NCBI GenBank assembly: GCA_036495095.1
Contig: DASXNK010000087.1
Coordinates: forward strand, 1 to 48,848
DNA: 48,848 nucleotides
Reading direction: 5' to 3'
From: Candidatus Dormiibacterota bacterium
GTDB lineage: Bacteria > Chloroflexota > Dormibacteria > Aeolococcales > Aeolococcaceae
Under the pieces are notes generated by a model. It was not told where the DNA came from. It saw nothing but the letters and a program-made list of their open reading frames with translations, and ran no database searches. A program made the position numbers and the translations under genes. This document shows, in pieces, positions 27,828-36,320 of this stretch (position 1 is its first letter; every line of letters starts with the position of its first letter).

Positions 27828-29066
27828 CTACGGGATGACCGGGCTGGCGAGGTCGGCGGAGACCGCGATCACCGGCACGGTGCCGCCGCCGCCGAGCTCG
27901 AAGACGTACACGGGGACGAGCCACGCCTCGGTCCCGCCGGCGCGGTAGCCCCAGCCGAGGCCGAGGTGCACGCCGGTCACGGTGACCACCACGGGCGGCG
28001 GCGCCGGGGAGGAGGTGGGGCCGGGCACCGGGGGGAGCGGGCCCGAGGAGGGTGCGGGCACCGGCGCCCCCGGCAGCGGCGTCGCCGGCTCCACCTGACC
28101 CTTCGTGGGCTGCGCGACCGCCACCGGCGGCAGCGCCTGCGAGACCCCGGTCGCGCCGTTGCCGACGCCCATCATCGGCACCGGGCCGGGGCCGCCGCGA
28201 AGCGTCCAGGCGCCCCCCTGGCGAAGCCGGTCGAGCCCGGCGGTCACCCCGACCAGCGGGTAGTCACCGGCGCCTGCCGGGCCCGCGAGCCATCCCGAGG
28301 CACCCAGCAGCGCGGCGTGGGGGCCGACCGTCACCGACCAGGGGGAGGAGATCACCGAGACCCCGCCGACCGCCGGGGAGACGCTCACGAACCACTCGGA
28401 GACGCCCCCGGAGCTGGCGACGGTGGCGCCGCCGAGGTCGAGGCCGGCGCCGGTGAGGGCGGTGCGCGCCCGCTGCTCGGCGTCCGCCCGCGAGGGCAGG
28501 CCGGGCACCGCGGTGGGGACCGGACAGGGGACGGGAGGGATGGCCGGCGGGGGGATGCTCAGCGGAGGGCGCGGAGCCGCCGGAGCGCTGCCGGGGGCGC
28601 TCCCCGGAGCGCTGACGCCGCCGGGCACGGCCACCGCGCATCCCGAGGAGCTGATGCCCGAGGAGCCGCTCTGGGCCAGCGTCCAGGGGAGGCCGGCGCT
28701 GCGCCGCACCGTGAGGACCGACCCGGAGCCGGTCACGCTCCATCCCGAGCTGTCGCCCGTGACCGCGCCGTCCAGCCCCAGCGCCCGGGCGAGGCGGCCC
28801 ACCCGGTCGTCGGTGGTCGTCGCCGCCAGCCGGTAGGCGGTGGCGTGGGCGGCGAGCGCGGGCAGCGCGCCCTCGACCCGGTACTCGACCCGGCCGGGCA
28901 GGATGGCCGGCTGGGGCAGCCCCATCGCTCCCGAGGTGCCGGCCGCCGAGCCCGAGAGCGCGGGGATCCGGGAGGGCGGCGCGGTGGAGCTGCGCCCCCC
29001 GCATCCGGCGATCACGACGGCGGCGGCCAGGAGGCCGGCCAGCGGGGGGAGGCGGTGAGTGGTCAT
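27828..29066 (-). CDS. Secreted lipoprotein of unknown function, Pro/Gly-rich
   Basis: A 412-residue protein with a lipoprotein signal (LAGLLAAAVVIAGC, lipobox IAGC, Cys at about 22). The mature part alternates domains with low-complexity Pro/Ser/Ala linkers: an N-terminal region with VEYRVEGALPALAAHATAYRL, a region around LPSRADAEQRARTALTGAGL, and a C-terminal part LGLGWGYRAGGTEAWLVPVYVFELGG that looks like a beta-sheet domain. The function is unknown. It starts 44 nt after the GntR gene stop and could be co-transcribed. Confidence 0.75.
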   Translation of the reverse strand: MTTHRLPPLAGLLAAAVVIAGCGGRSSTAPPSRIPALSGSAAGTSGAMGLPQPAILPGRVEYRVEGALPALAAHATAYRLAATTTDDRVGRLARALGLDGAVTGDSSGWSVTGSGSVLTVRRSAGLPWTLAQSGSSGISSSGCAVAVPGGVSAPGSAPGSAPAAPRPPLSIPPPAIPPVPCPVPTAVPGLPSRADAEQRARTALTGAGLDLGGATVASSGGVSEWFVSVSPAVGGVSVISSPWSVTVGPHAALLGASGWLAGPAGAGDYPLVGVTAGLDRLRQGGAWTLRGGPGPVPMMGVGNGATGVSQALPPVAVAQPTKGQVEPATPLPGAPVPAPSSGPLPPVPGPTSSPAPPPVVVTVTGVHLGLGWGYRAGGTEAWLVPVYVFELGGGGTVPVIAVSADLASPVIP

Positions 29067-29110
29067 GGTCGTGAAGACGGCGGCGGGGCCGGTTCGGTTC
29101 CCGCGCGGCG

Positions 29111-29926
29111 CTAGCTCGCCGCCGCCTCCGGCGCCACCAGCCGGTGGAGGGCGAGCTGGGCCTCGCGGAGATGGTGCTCCATCGTGGCCGCCGCCCGGGC
29201 GCCGTCGCCGTCGGTGATGGCCTCGAGGACGGCGCGGTGCTCGGAGACCGAGTCCTGCTGCAGCTCCTGCTTCTCCACCGCCGCCATCGGGGTGAAGAGC
29301 CGGCTGCGGGCCCGCTCCACCGCCTCGTAGAGATAGGGGTTGCGCGACGCCGCGGCGATGGTCAGGTGGAAGATCGAGTCGGCGCGGTGGAACTCGCCGA
29401 CCCCCTCCCGCCCCCGCAGCGCGGCGCGTTCGAGCCCGTCGATCGACAGCTGGAGGCGGCGCAGGTCGTCGTCGGTGCGGCGCTCGGCGGCGAGCCGCGC
29501 GGCGCCGGGCTCGATCACCATCCGCAGCTCGAGGATGCGGTCGAAGGCGCCGGTCTGCCGCTGCAGCTCGGCCCTCATCTCGACCGCGGATCGCCGCTGC
29601 CCGAGGATCACCGCGCCGCCACCGGCGCCCCGCCTGCGCTCGATCAGCCCCTCGCCCTGGAGGATGCCGAGGGCGTCGCGGAGGGTGACCCGCGAGACCC
29701 CGAGCTGCTCGGCGAGGACCCGCTCCGGGGGCAGCCGCTCGCCGGCGGGGAGCAGGCCCAGGCGGATCCGCTGGCGCAGCCGCAAAGCCACCTGCTCGTA
29801 CGCGGAGGTGGTGGCGATGGGGGTGTCGCTCGCCGCCTCGGCCGCCCCCACCCCGCCGTCGGGGTCGTCACCGGGCGCGACCTTCAGCCAGTCCGGGATG
29901 GGCGGTTCGGACAGTCCCCGGGGCAC
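29111..29926 (-). CDS. GntR-family transcriptional regulator, FCD (FadR) type
   Basis: A 271-residue regulator. The winged helix lies at about residues 42-108 (PPERVLAEQLGVSRVTLRDALGILQGEGLI), preceded by a 40-residue Asp/Gly/Ala-rich tail. The FCD domain follows with RMVIEPGAARLAA and conserved metal/ligand residues in FHRADSIFHLTIAAASRN and SEHRAVLEAI, plus a terminal HHLREA. FCD domains bind small carboxylic acids with a metal. GTG at 29926 lies 9 nt after TTATAC. It is divergent from the membrane microprotein; the divergent operator region suggests autoregulation and repression of that gene. Confidence 0.92.
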   Translation of the reverse strand: MPRGLSEPPIPDWLKVAPGDDPDGGVGAAEAASDTPIATTSAYEQVALRLRQRIRLGLLPAGERLPPERVLAEQLGVSRVTLRDALGILQGEGLIERRRGAGGGAVILGQRRSAVEMRAELQRQTGAFDRILELRMVIEPGAARLAAERRTDDDLRRLQLSIDGLERAALRGREGVGEFHRADSIFHLTIAAASRNPYLYEAVERARSRLFTPMAAVEKQELQQDSVSEHRAVLEAITDGDGARAAATMEHHLREAQLALHRLVAPEAAAS

Positions 29927-29935
29927 GAGACACAG

Positions 29936-30009
29936 GTATAACCGAACCCACCAGCTGTGGTCAATTGGCTTGACCTCAATACCTTTCTAAAGTATGTTTT
30001 CAATACCTT
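29936..30009. promoter_or_regulatory. AT-rich divergent promoter/operator region of the GntR gene and the microprotein
   Basis: The palindrome GGTCAA-TTGGC-TTGACC (29959-29975) provides both -35 boxes: leftwards TTGACC, 17 nt, TTATAC (29941-29936) for the regulator; rightwards TTGACC (29970-29975), 17 nt, TATGTT (29993-29998). The near-palindrome ATACCTTTCTAAAGTAT (29979-29995) covers the rightward spacer and part of the -10, and TCAATACCTT is repeated at 29976-29985 and 30000-30009. This stretch is strikingly AT-rich. Confidence 0.65.
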
Positions 30010-30066
30010 AGAGGCCCTCACTCGGACGGTCGACACGGCAGAACGCGCCACTTCCACCCGGAGGGA

Positions 30067-30195
30067 ATGGACGTGAACCTGGGAGCTCTCGTGATCCTGG
30101 TGCTGATCCTGCTGTTCGTGGCCAGCGTCGGCTCGCTGCACATCGGCGGCTGTCCCGGCAACCAGCCGGGGATCTGCATCAGCTGGCAGAACTGA
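30067..30195 (+). CDS. Membrane microprotein, 40-42 residues
   Basis: The product is one hydrophobic helix ([20 protein letters not shown]) followed by a short exported-looking tail [18 protein letters not shown] with a CX7C pair. ATG at 30067 is only 2 nt from GGAGG (30060-30064), whereas GTG at 30073 has an 8-nt spacing, so the true start may be 30073. It lies downstream of a TTGACC-N17-TATGTT promoter overlapped by operator-like repeats, and is divergent from the GntR regulator. I recognise no family. The stop codon is 30 nt before the end of the convergent thiolase gene. Confidence 0.6.
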   Translation: MDVNLGALVILVLILLFVASVGSLHIGGCPGNQPGICISWQN

Positions 30196-30225
30196 CCGGG
30201 GCCGCGGCCCCGGCAGGCTCCGAGG

Positions 30226-31404
30226 TCAGGCGCGCTCCACGATCATCGCGATTCCCTGGCCGCCGCCGATGCACATCGCCGCGAGGCCCAGCACAACGTC
30301 CCGCTTCTGCATCTCGTGGAGCAGGGTGGTGAGGATCCGGGTGCCGCTGGCACCGATCGGATGGCCGAGGGCGATCGCGCCGCCGTTCACGTTCAGCCGG
30401 TCCTCGGGCACCGCGAGCTCGCGGCCGACCGCGACCGACTGGGCGGCGAAGGCCTCGTTGAGCTCGAAGAGGTCGATGTCGCGCGCCTCGACCCCGGCCT
30501 TCGCCATCGCGCGGCGGGCCGAGGGCACCGGGCCCATGCCCATGATCCGCGGCTCCACGCCGGCCGAGGCGTAGCTGCGGATCCGCGCCAGTGGGGTGCG
30601 GCCCTCGGCCTTCGCCCGCGACGCGCTCATCACCACCACCGCGGCGGCGCCGTCGTTGATCCCGCTGGCGTTGCCCGCGGTCACGCTGCCCGCCTTGTCG
30701 AAGGCCGCCCGCAGCGCCGCCAGCGACTCCGCGGTGGTCTGGGGCCGGGGGTGCTCGTCGACCTCGACGGTGACCGTCTCCTTCCGCTTCTTCACCGGGA
30801 CCGGGACGATCTCGTCCCTGAAGCGGCCGCTGGCCATCGCCTCGCCGGCCTTGCGCTGGGACTCCGCGGAGAAGGCGTCCTGGTCGGCGCGGCTGACCTC
30901 GAACTCCCTGGCCACGTTCTCGGCGGTGATGCCCATGTGGCAGTCGTCGAAGGCGCACCAGAGCCCGTCACGGATCATCACGTCGACCAGCTGGCCGTGG
31001 CCGAGCCGGTAGCCGTAGCGGCCGCTGTCCATCAGGTAGGGCGCGCGGGTCATGTTCTCCATGCCACCCGCGACCACCACCTCGGCGTCGCCGAGGCGCA
31101 CCGCCTGGGCGGCGAGGGCGACGGTCTTGAGGCCCGAGCCGCAGACCTTGTTGACGGTCATCGAGGGGATGCCGGTGGACAGGCTGGCCCCGATCGCCGC
31201 CTGGCGCGCCGGGTTCTGGCCGAGGCCGGCCTGGAGGACATTGCCCATCAGCACCTCCTCCACCGTCTCCGGGTCGATGCCGGCACGGCGGATCGCCTCC
31301 TCGACGGCGATGCCCCCGAGCTGGACCGCGGGCACGTCCATGAAGACACCGCCCATGGTGCCGATGGGGGTGCGACAGGCGCTGACGATGACCGCGTCTT
31401 CCAT
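30226..31404 (-). CDS. Acetyl-CoA acetyltransferase (thiolase)
   Basis: A 392-residue thiolase that catalyses thiolytic cleavage or condensation of acyl-CoA. The acyl-accepting Cys lies in [10 protein letters not shown] near residue 88, the signature [17 protein letters not shown] carries the active-site His near 350, and the C-terminal Cys is in MCIGGGQG. It lies some 13 kb from the acyl-CoA operon in this window and beside the GntR/FCD regulator, a family often tied to acid or fatty-acid metabolism. A TAGAGT -10 lies about 30 nt before the ATG and CGGAG serves as ribosome site. Confidence 0.95.
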   Translation of the reverse strand: MEDAVIVSACRTPIGTMGGVFMDVPAVQLGGIAVEEAIRRAGIDPETVEEVLMGNVLQAGLGQNPARQAAIGASLSTGIPSMTVNKVCGSGLKTVALAAQAVRLGDAEVVVAGGMENMTRAPYLMDSGRYGYRLGHGQLVDVMIRDGLWCAFDDCHMGITAENVAREFEVSRADQDAFSAESQRKAGEAMASGRFRDEIVPVPVKKRKETVTVEVDEHPRPQTTAESLAALRAAFDKAGSVTAGNASGINDGAAAVVVMSASRAKAEGRTPLARIRSYASAGVEPRIMGMGPVPSARRAMAKAGVEARDIDLFELNEAFAAQSVAVGRELAVPEDRLNVNGGAIALGHPIGASGTRILTTLLHEMQKRDVVLGLAAMCIGGGQGIAMIVERA

Positions 31405-31475
31405 GGTGATCTCCGGAGCTGGGTGACGGTCTCCACTCTAGCGCGGGGTCCCCGACCCACGGCGTGGGCCGCGTC

Positions 31476-32417
31476 TCAGGCGGGCAGGAGCTCGGCGAAG
31501 GCGGAGCGGTAGCGGTCCGCGAACGCCTCGGCGGAGAAGTGGTGCGCCTGGGGCCCGCGCACCTCGACGACATAGGCGGCGGCGAGCGCGCCCATCCGCC
31601 CGGCGCGGCCGAGGTCGTGCCCGCGGCGGAGACCGGCGAGCAGCCCGGCGAGATAGGCGTCGCCGGCGCCGGTGGGGTCGACCACCTCGTCCACCGCCGC
31701 CACCGGGACCTCGACCACCCCGTCGCCCGAGTGCAGCCGGCTGCCCCGCCCGCCCAGGGTCACCGCCACCACGGCGCCGCGCTCGCGCAGCTCGTCGACG
31801 CCGAGGCCGGTCCGGCTGCGGAGCATCTCGAGCTCGTAGTCGTTGCCGACCACCATCCAGGCGGCCTCCAGCCCGGTGCGCAGCGCCTCCTCGCTCAGCG
31901 ACGGGATCTGCTGGGCGGGCGCGAAGACCAGGCGGTGGCCGAGCTCGGTCGCCTGGGCGATGTGCGCCGCCATCGCATCGGGGGCGTCGGGAGCGACCAC
32001 CACGGTGTCCACCTCCGCGCCCGGGCGGCGCAGGTCGATGGCCCCGGCCCGCGCCATCGCCCCCGGGAAGAACGCGGTGATCTGGTTGTCGTCGAGGTCG
32101 GTGGTGATGAAGCAGGAGGCGGTGGCGACGTCGTCGCAGCGCAGCGCCGTCGAGGTGTCGACGCCGGCCTCCTCGAGGGCCGCGCCATAGGCGTCGAAGT
32201 CGTCGCCGACGGCCGCGCAGAGCAGCGGGCGCTCGCCGAGCAGGGCCAGCGTGTAGGCGATGTTCGCCGCGGTCCCGCCGCGACGCCGCTCCAGCCGGTC
32301 GACCAGGAAGGAGACGTTGAGGATGTGGGTCTTGTCGGGGAGGATGTGCTCGCCGAAGCGCCCCGGGAAGACCATGATGGTGTCGAAGGCGACCGAGCCG
32401 GTGACGGCGATCTGCAT
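31476..32417 (-). CDS. PfkB-family adenosine kinase (mycobacterial type)
   Basis: A 313-residue ribokinase-fold kinase. The N-terminus IAVTGSVAFDTIMVFPGRF closely resembles mycobacterial adenosine kinase (AdoK), as do SFLVDRLERRRGGTAANIAY and the signature DEVVDPTGAGDAYLAG with the catalytic Asp in GAGD near residue 263. It would phosphorylate adenosine to AMP in purine salvage. ATG at 32417 is preceded by AGAGGATCGAG; an upstream extension is rejected. The 603-aa phosphorylase-like gene is divergent. A different sugar or nucleoside substrate remains possible. Confidence 0.85.
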   Translation of the reverse strand: MQIAVTGSVAFDTIMVFPGRFGEHILPDKTHILNVSFLVDRLERRRGGTAANIAYTLALLGERPLLCAAVGDDFDAYGAALEEAGVDTSTALRCDDVATASCFITTDLDDNQITAFFPGAMARAGAIDLRRPGAEVDTVVVAPDAPDAMAAHIAQATELGHRLVFAPAQQIPSLSEEALRTGLEAAWMVVGNDYELEMLRSRTGLGVDELRERGAVVAVTLGGRGSRLHSGDGVVEVPVAAVDEVVDPTGAGDAYLAGLLAGLRRGHDLGRAGRMGALAAAYVVEVRGPQAHHFSAEAFADRYRSAFAELLPA

Positions 32418-32428
32418 CTCGATCCTCT

Positions 32429-32444
32429 GAGCGCTGACGCGCTC
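32429..32444 (-). promoter_or_regulatory. Hairpin beside the adenosine kinase ribosome site
   Basis: GAGCGC-GTCA-GCGCTC on the minus strand is a perfect 6-bp stem with a tetraloop. It ends next to the AGAGGA ribosome site, in a leader of about 90 nt that starts at a TACCAT -10 (32516-32511). It may modulate translation. Confidence 0.35.
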
Positions 32445-32532
32445 ACTGGTGGGGGCCTCCCCCCGGCCATCAGCTCCTTGTCGCTGACCGCCTGCCCCCT
32501 GTGGTCGGGCATGGTAGCGGCACAATGGGACG

Positions 32533-34344
32533 GTGGCGCTCCACCGAGTTCTCCGCCCCGCCGTCACCGCGGTGAGCCACCCGACGATCACCGGCGAGCC
32601 CGCCGAGGGGGTCGCGCCGGCCGCGCTCGCCGAGGCGGTCGAGCTCTACCACCGCACCTACACGACCCTGCTCCGCAGCAGCGGCGAGACCCGGCTGCGG
32701 GTGCTGGAGTCGTCCCACCGGGCGATGGGCTCCAGCCTCCACCCGCTCGCCGCCTCCTCCGAGCTCGATCTCGGCGCCTTCCTCTACGCCTGCCGGCGGC
32801 TGCCGCTGCAGATCCTCCAGACCTCGCTGGTGGTGCTCGGCCAGTCGAGCGAGGTCTTCGCCCGCCACGGCTACAGCTTCGACGCCTGGGCGGCGACCGG
32901 CGCACCCGGCCGGCGGCGCCGCTGGTATCACGACGGCGCCTCGACCCTGGCGGTGCTGGTGGCCAGCGCCTCCGACGTCGACGACCTCGTGCCCACCCTG
33001 GTGGCCTTCCAGATCGAGTGGAACAAGCTCCACCAGCGGCTGCGGGCGGGCGGAGTGCCCGGCGCCGCCGGGGCGTCCCCGTCGGCGGCCGAGTGCGCTG
33101 CCGCCCTCGGGGGCCGGGAGGAGGACTGGGCGCAGCTGATGGAGGTCTGGGCCGACGGCTTCCGCGACCACCTCGCCCAGGTGGCCGGGCGGCGGCTGTC
33201 GCTGCGGGTGCGAACGCTCGGCGGCACCCAGGTGGGGTCGGCGCGGGTGACCCGGCGCTGGTGGGCGCCGGTGCTGGCGCTGCTCCGCGAGCAGGGGGTC
33301 GCCGACCGCCCCGTCTACTTCGTGAGCAGCAACTCCCACTCGGTGGTCAACCTGGTCAGCGGCGCCGCCGCCCAGCGCCAGCAGCAGCTGGTGGACTTCA
33401 TCGACCAGCAGGGCCCTGCGGAGATGCGCGACGAGCTGCGCCGCTTCCGCGCCGGCACCGCCGAGGGCGACTGGTCGAACTTCCTCTACTACGCGGCGCG
33501 GCTCTACTTCCGCTCCCTCCCCCAGGACCACCCCGAACAGGTGCAGCGGCGCGAGGAGGAGCGGCGGCTCGGCATCTTCCACGTGGTCGGCGACACCGCC
33601 CTCGACGTCGCCGCCCAGGTCATCGTGCTCGACCGCCTCGACACCGCCCGGCTCGACCCCCGGCTGCTCCCGGTCGACGCCGCGGCGCTGGGGCGCAGCC
33701 CGGCGGTGGTGGTCAACATCGACTACCCGCTGGGACAGGCCGCGTACAACATCCTGCGCGAGATCGCCGAGACCGTCGGCGAGCTGCGCGGCGTCTACAC
33801 CCTGGGCAAGGCGGCGACGCTCAACGCCGACGTCGGCGACGTGATGCTCTCCAGCGTCGTCCACGACGAGCACAGCGGCAACACCTTCTGGCTCGACAAC
33901 GCGTTCGGCGTCAACGACATCGCCCCCTTCCTGCGCTTCGGCAGCGGCCTCGACAACCAGCGCGCGGTGACCGTCAAGGGCACCTTCCTGCAGAACCGCG
34001 GCCACCTCGACTTCTACTACCGCGAGGCCTTCACCGTCGTCGAGATGGAGGCCGGGCCCTACTGCGCGGCGATGTACGAGCTCAGCGAGTCGGGCCGATA
34101 TCCGACCAACGAGCCGGTGAACTTCTCCAAGCTGCCGATCGACTTCGGGGTCATCCACTACGCCTCGGACACCCCCTTCACCCAGGCGCGCACCCTCGGC
34201 GCCCGGGGGCTCTCGTACCACGGGATGGACTCGACGTACGCGTCCTCGGTGGCGATCATCCGCCGGGTGCTGCGCCTCGAGGGCGCCCTCGGCGACGGCG
34301 AGCCGGCGGTGACCCGGTCGACCCACCGGCCCCAGCAGGGCTGA
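32533..34344 (+). CDS. Uncharacterised 603-aa protein with nucleoside-phosphorylase-like C-terminal motifs
   Basis: The N-terminal half (about residues 30-290) is helical, with ELYHRTYTTLLRSSGETRLR and ETRL-type charged segments, and matches no family I can name. The C-terminal half looks like a nucleoside phosphorylase/nucleosidase fold: VVVNIDYPLGQAAYNIL near 395, the phosphate/base-loop-like YTLGKAATLNADVGDVM at 422-438, and VVEMEAGPYCAAM at 502-514, which recalls the ribose-binding EMEA motif. GTG at 32533 follows CACAAT by 6 nt. Its stop overlaps the ABC-F ATG (TGATG). Phosphorylase or sensor activity is inference from motifs only. Confidence 0.7.
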   Translation: MALHRVLRPAVTAVSHPTITGEPAEGVAPAALAEAVELYHRTYTTLLRSSGETRLRVLESSHRAMGSSLHPLAASSELDLGAFLYACRRLPLQILQTSLVVLGQSSEVFARHGYSFDAWAATGAPGRRRRWYHDGASTLAVLVASASDVDDLVPTLVAFQIEWNKLHQRLRAGGVPGAAGASPSAAECAAALGGREEDWAQLMEVWADGFRDHLAQVAGRRLSLRVRTLGGTQVGSARVTRRWWAPVLALLREQGVADRPVYFVSSNSHSVVNLVSGAAAQRQQQLVDFIDQQGPAEMRDELRRFRAGTAEGDWSNFLYYAARLYFRSLPQDHPEQVQRREEERRLGIFHVVGDTALDVAAQVIVLDRLDTARLDPRLLPVDAAALGRSPAVVVNIDYPLGQAAYNILREIAETVGELRGVYTLGKAATLNADVGDVMLSSVVHDEHSGNTFWLDNAFGVNDIAPFLRFGSGLDNQRAVTVKGTFLQNRGHLDFYYREAFTVVEMEAGPYCAAMYELSESGRYPTNEPVNFSKLPIDFGVIHYASDTPFTQARTLGARGLSYHGMDSTYASSVAIIRRVLRLEGALGDGEPAVTRSTHRPQQG

Positions 34345-36320
34345 TGTCGCTCATCACCCTCGGCGGCGTCAGCGTCGCCTTCGGGGCCACCACCGTCTTC
34401 AGCGGCCTCGACCTGCGCATCGAGCCCCGCGACCGGCTCGCCATCGTCGGCGCCAACGGGGCGGGGAAGACGTCGCTGCTCGAGGTGATCGCCGGCACCG
34501 CCCCGCCCTCCGCCGGCCGGGTCGAGCGCGACCGGCGGATGCGCATGGCCCACCTCACCCAGCAGTCGCCGCCGCCCTCGGCGCCGACCGTGCTCGCCGA
34601 GGTGATGGCCTCGCGCCAGGACGTCGCCGCCCTGCAGTCGGAGATGGCGGAGCTCGAGCAGCGGCTCTCCGCGGCGGACCCGGGCGACCTCGAGGCGCTG
34701 ATGGCCCGCTACGGCGAGGCGCAGCACACCTACGAGGCGCTCGGGGGCTACGACCTCGAGGCCCGTGCCCGGGCCGCGCTGGGCGGGCTCGGCCTCGACG
34801 CCGAGGCCCAGCGCCGCCATCCGCGAGCGCTGAGCGGCGGCCAGGTCCGGCGGCTGGAGATGGCCAAGCTGCTCCTCCAGGACGCCGACCTCATCCTCCT
34901 CGACGAGCCCACCAACCACCTCGACCTCGCCGCCATCGAGTGGGTCGAGGAGTTCCTGCGCGGGGTGCCCGCGGCGATCGTCGTCGTCTCCCACGACCGG
35001 CGCTTCCTGGACGGGGTCTGCACCGGGGTTCTGGAGATCGCCCACGGCGTCACCGAGGAGTACCCGGGCAACTACTCCGCCTACGTCCGGCTGCGGGTGG
35101 AGCGCCGGGCCCGCCGGCGCAAGGAGTGGGAGGAGCAGCAGGACCACGTCAACCACCAGGAGGAGTTCATCCGCCGCTACAAGGCGGGGCAGCGCGCCCG
35201 CGAGGCGCGGGGGCGGCAGCTCAAGCTCGACCGCCTCGAGCGGGTCGCCCGCCCGGTCGAGGACGCGCGCCCGCGGCTGCGCTTCACGTCCTCGCCGGGG
35301 TCGAACGTGCTGCTGCGGGCCACCGACCTGGTGGCCGGGCGGCAGGGCCGGGGCATCGCCCGGCTCGACCGCGCCGTGCTCGGCCCCGGCGACCGGGTCG
35401 CCATCGTGGGCGCCAACGGCAGCGGCAAGAGCACCCTGCTCCACACCCTCGCGGGCGAGCTCGAGCCGGTGGCGGGCACGGTGACCCGCGGGGCACGGCT
35501 GCGGATGCGCCTGCACCGGCAGGAGGAGGCCCAGCCCGACGTCGAGGACACCGGCCGCACCGTGCTCGACGAGCTGCTCGCCGACCACCCCATCGGCGAG
35601 GAGCGGGGACGCACCGTGCTCGGCAGCCTGCTCTTCAACGGCGACGAGGTCTTCTCCCCGGTCTCCACCCTGAGCGGCGGCGAGCGCGCCCGCCTCGCGC
35701 TCGGCCGGCTCGCCCTCGACCCCACCAACCTGCTGCTCCTCGACGAGCCCACCAACCACCTCGACATCCCCGCCCAGGAGGTGCTCGAGGAGGCGCTCCA
35801 GGGCTATCCCGGGGCGGTGGTGCTGGTCAGCCACGACCGCGCCCTGATCGACGCCATCGCCACCCGGGTGTGGTCGGTCGAGGCCGCCGGCGGCGGCCCC
35901 GCGACGGTCCGCGAGGTGCTCGGCGGCTACTCCGACCTGCTCCGCGCCCGCCGCGCCGCCGCCACCGCCGCCGCGGCGGCGCCGGCCCCGCCCCGGCGCG
36001 CCCCCGCCCCGGTCGCGGGCGGCGGCGGCGAGGGTGGAGGCGGCACCGGCGAGGGCCCCGGTGAACGGGCGCGTGAGCGCCCCGATGGTGAGCGGCGCGA
36101 GCGGGCGCGCGGCCGGGCCCGGGCCGCCGAGGTGCGGCGGCTCGAGGACGACATCGCCGGGGTCGAGGCCGACCTCGCCGAGGTGCGGCGGCGGCTGGCC
36201 GACCCCGCCACCTTCGCCGACCCCGCCACCGGCGCCGAGGCCGGCCGCGAGCACGACCGGCTCGAGGGCGCCCTCGCCGAGCTCTACGAGCGCTGGTCGG
36301 AGCTGGCCGGCTCGACCTGA
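34344..36320 (+). CDS. ABC-F ATPase, Uup type with C-terminal coiled coil
   Basis: A 658-residue soluble ATPase with two ABC cassettes and no membrane part, of the family that acts on ribosomes. First cassette: Walker A GANGAGKT near residue 35, LSGGQVRRLEMAK near 163, ILLDEPTNHLD near 186. An Arg/Lys/Gln-rich linker (about 245-310) follows. Second cassette: GANGSGKST near 355, LSGGERARLALGR near 441, LLLDEPTNHLD near 464. A Pro/Gly-rich spacer leads to a C-terminal coiled coil (AEVRRLEDDIAGVEADLAEVRRRL), as in Uup. It is translationally coupled to the 603-aa gene. Its last 37 bp overlap the convergent transporter gene. Confidence 0.93.
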   Translation: MSLITLGGVSVAFGATTVFSGLDLRIEPRDRLAIVGANGAGKTSLLEVIAGTAPPSAGRVERDRRMRMAHLTQQSPPPSAPTVLAEVMASRQDVAALQSEMAELEQRLSAADPGDLEALMARYGEAQHTYEALGGYDLEARARAALGGLGLDAEAQRRHPRALSGGQVRRLEMAKLLLQDADLILLDEPTNHLDLAAIEWVEEFLRGVPAAIVVVSHDRRFLDGVCTGVLEIAHGVTEEYPGNYSAYVRLRVERRARRRKEWEEQQDHVNHQEEFIRRYKAGQRAREARGRQLKLDRLERVARPVEDARPRLRFTSSPGSNVLLRATDLVAGRQGRGIARLDRAVLGPGDRVAIVGANGSGKSTLLHTLAGELEPVAGTVTRGARLRMRLHRQEEAQPDVEDTGRTVLDELLADHPIGEERGRTVLGSLLFNGDEVFSPVSTLSGGERARLALGRLALDPTNLLLLDEPTNHLDIPAQEVLEEALQGYPGAVVLVSHDRALIDAIATRVWSVEAAGGGPATVREVLGGYSDLLRARRAAATAAAAAPAPPRRAPAPVAGGGGEGGGGTGEGPGERARERPDGERRERARGRARAAEVRRLEDDIAGVEADLAEVRRRLADPATFADPATGAEAGREHDRLEGALAELYERWSELAGST

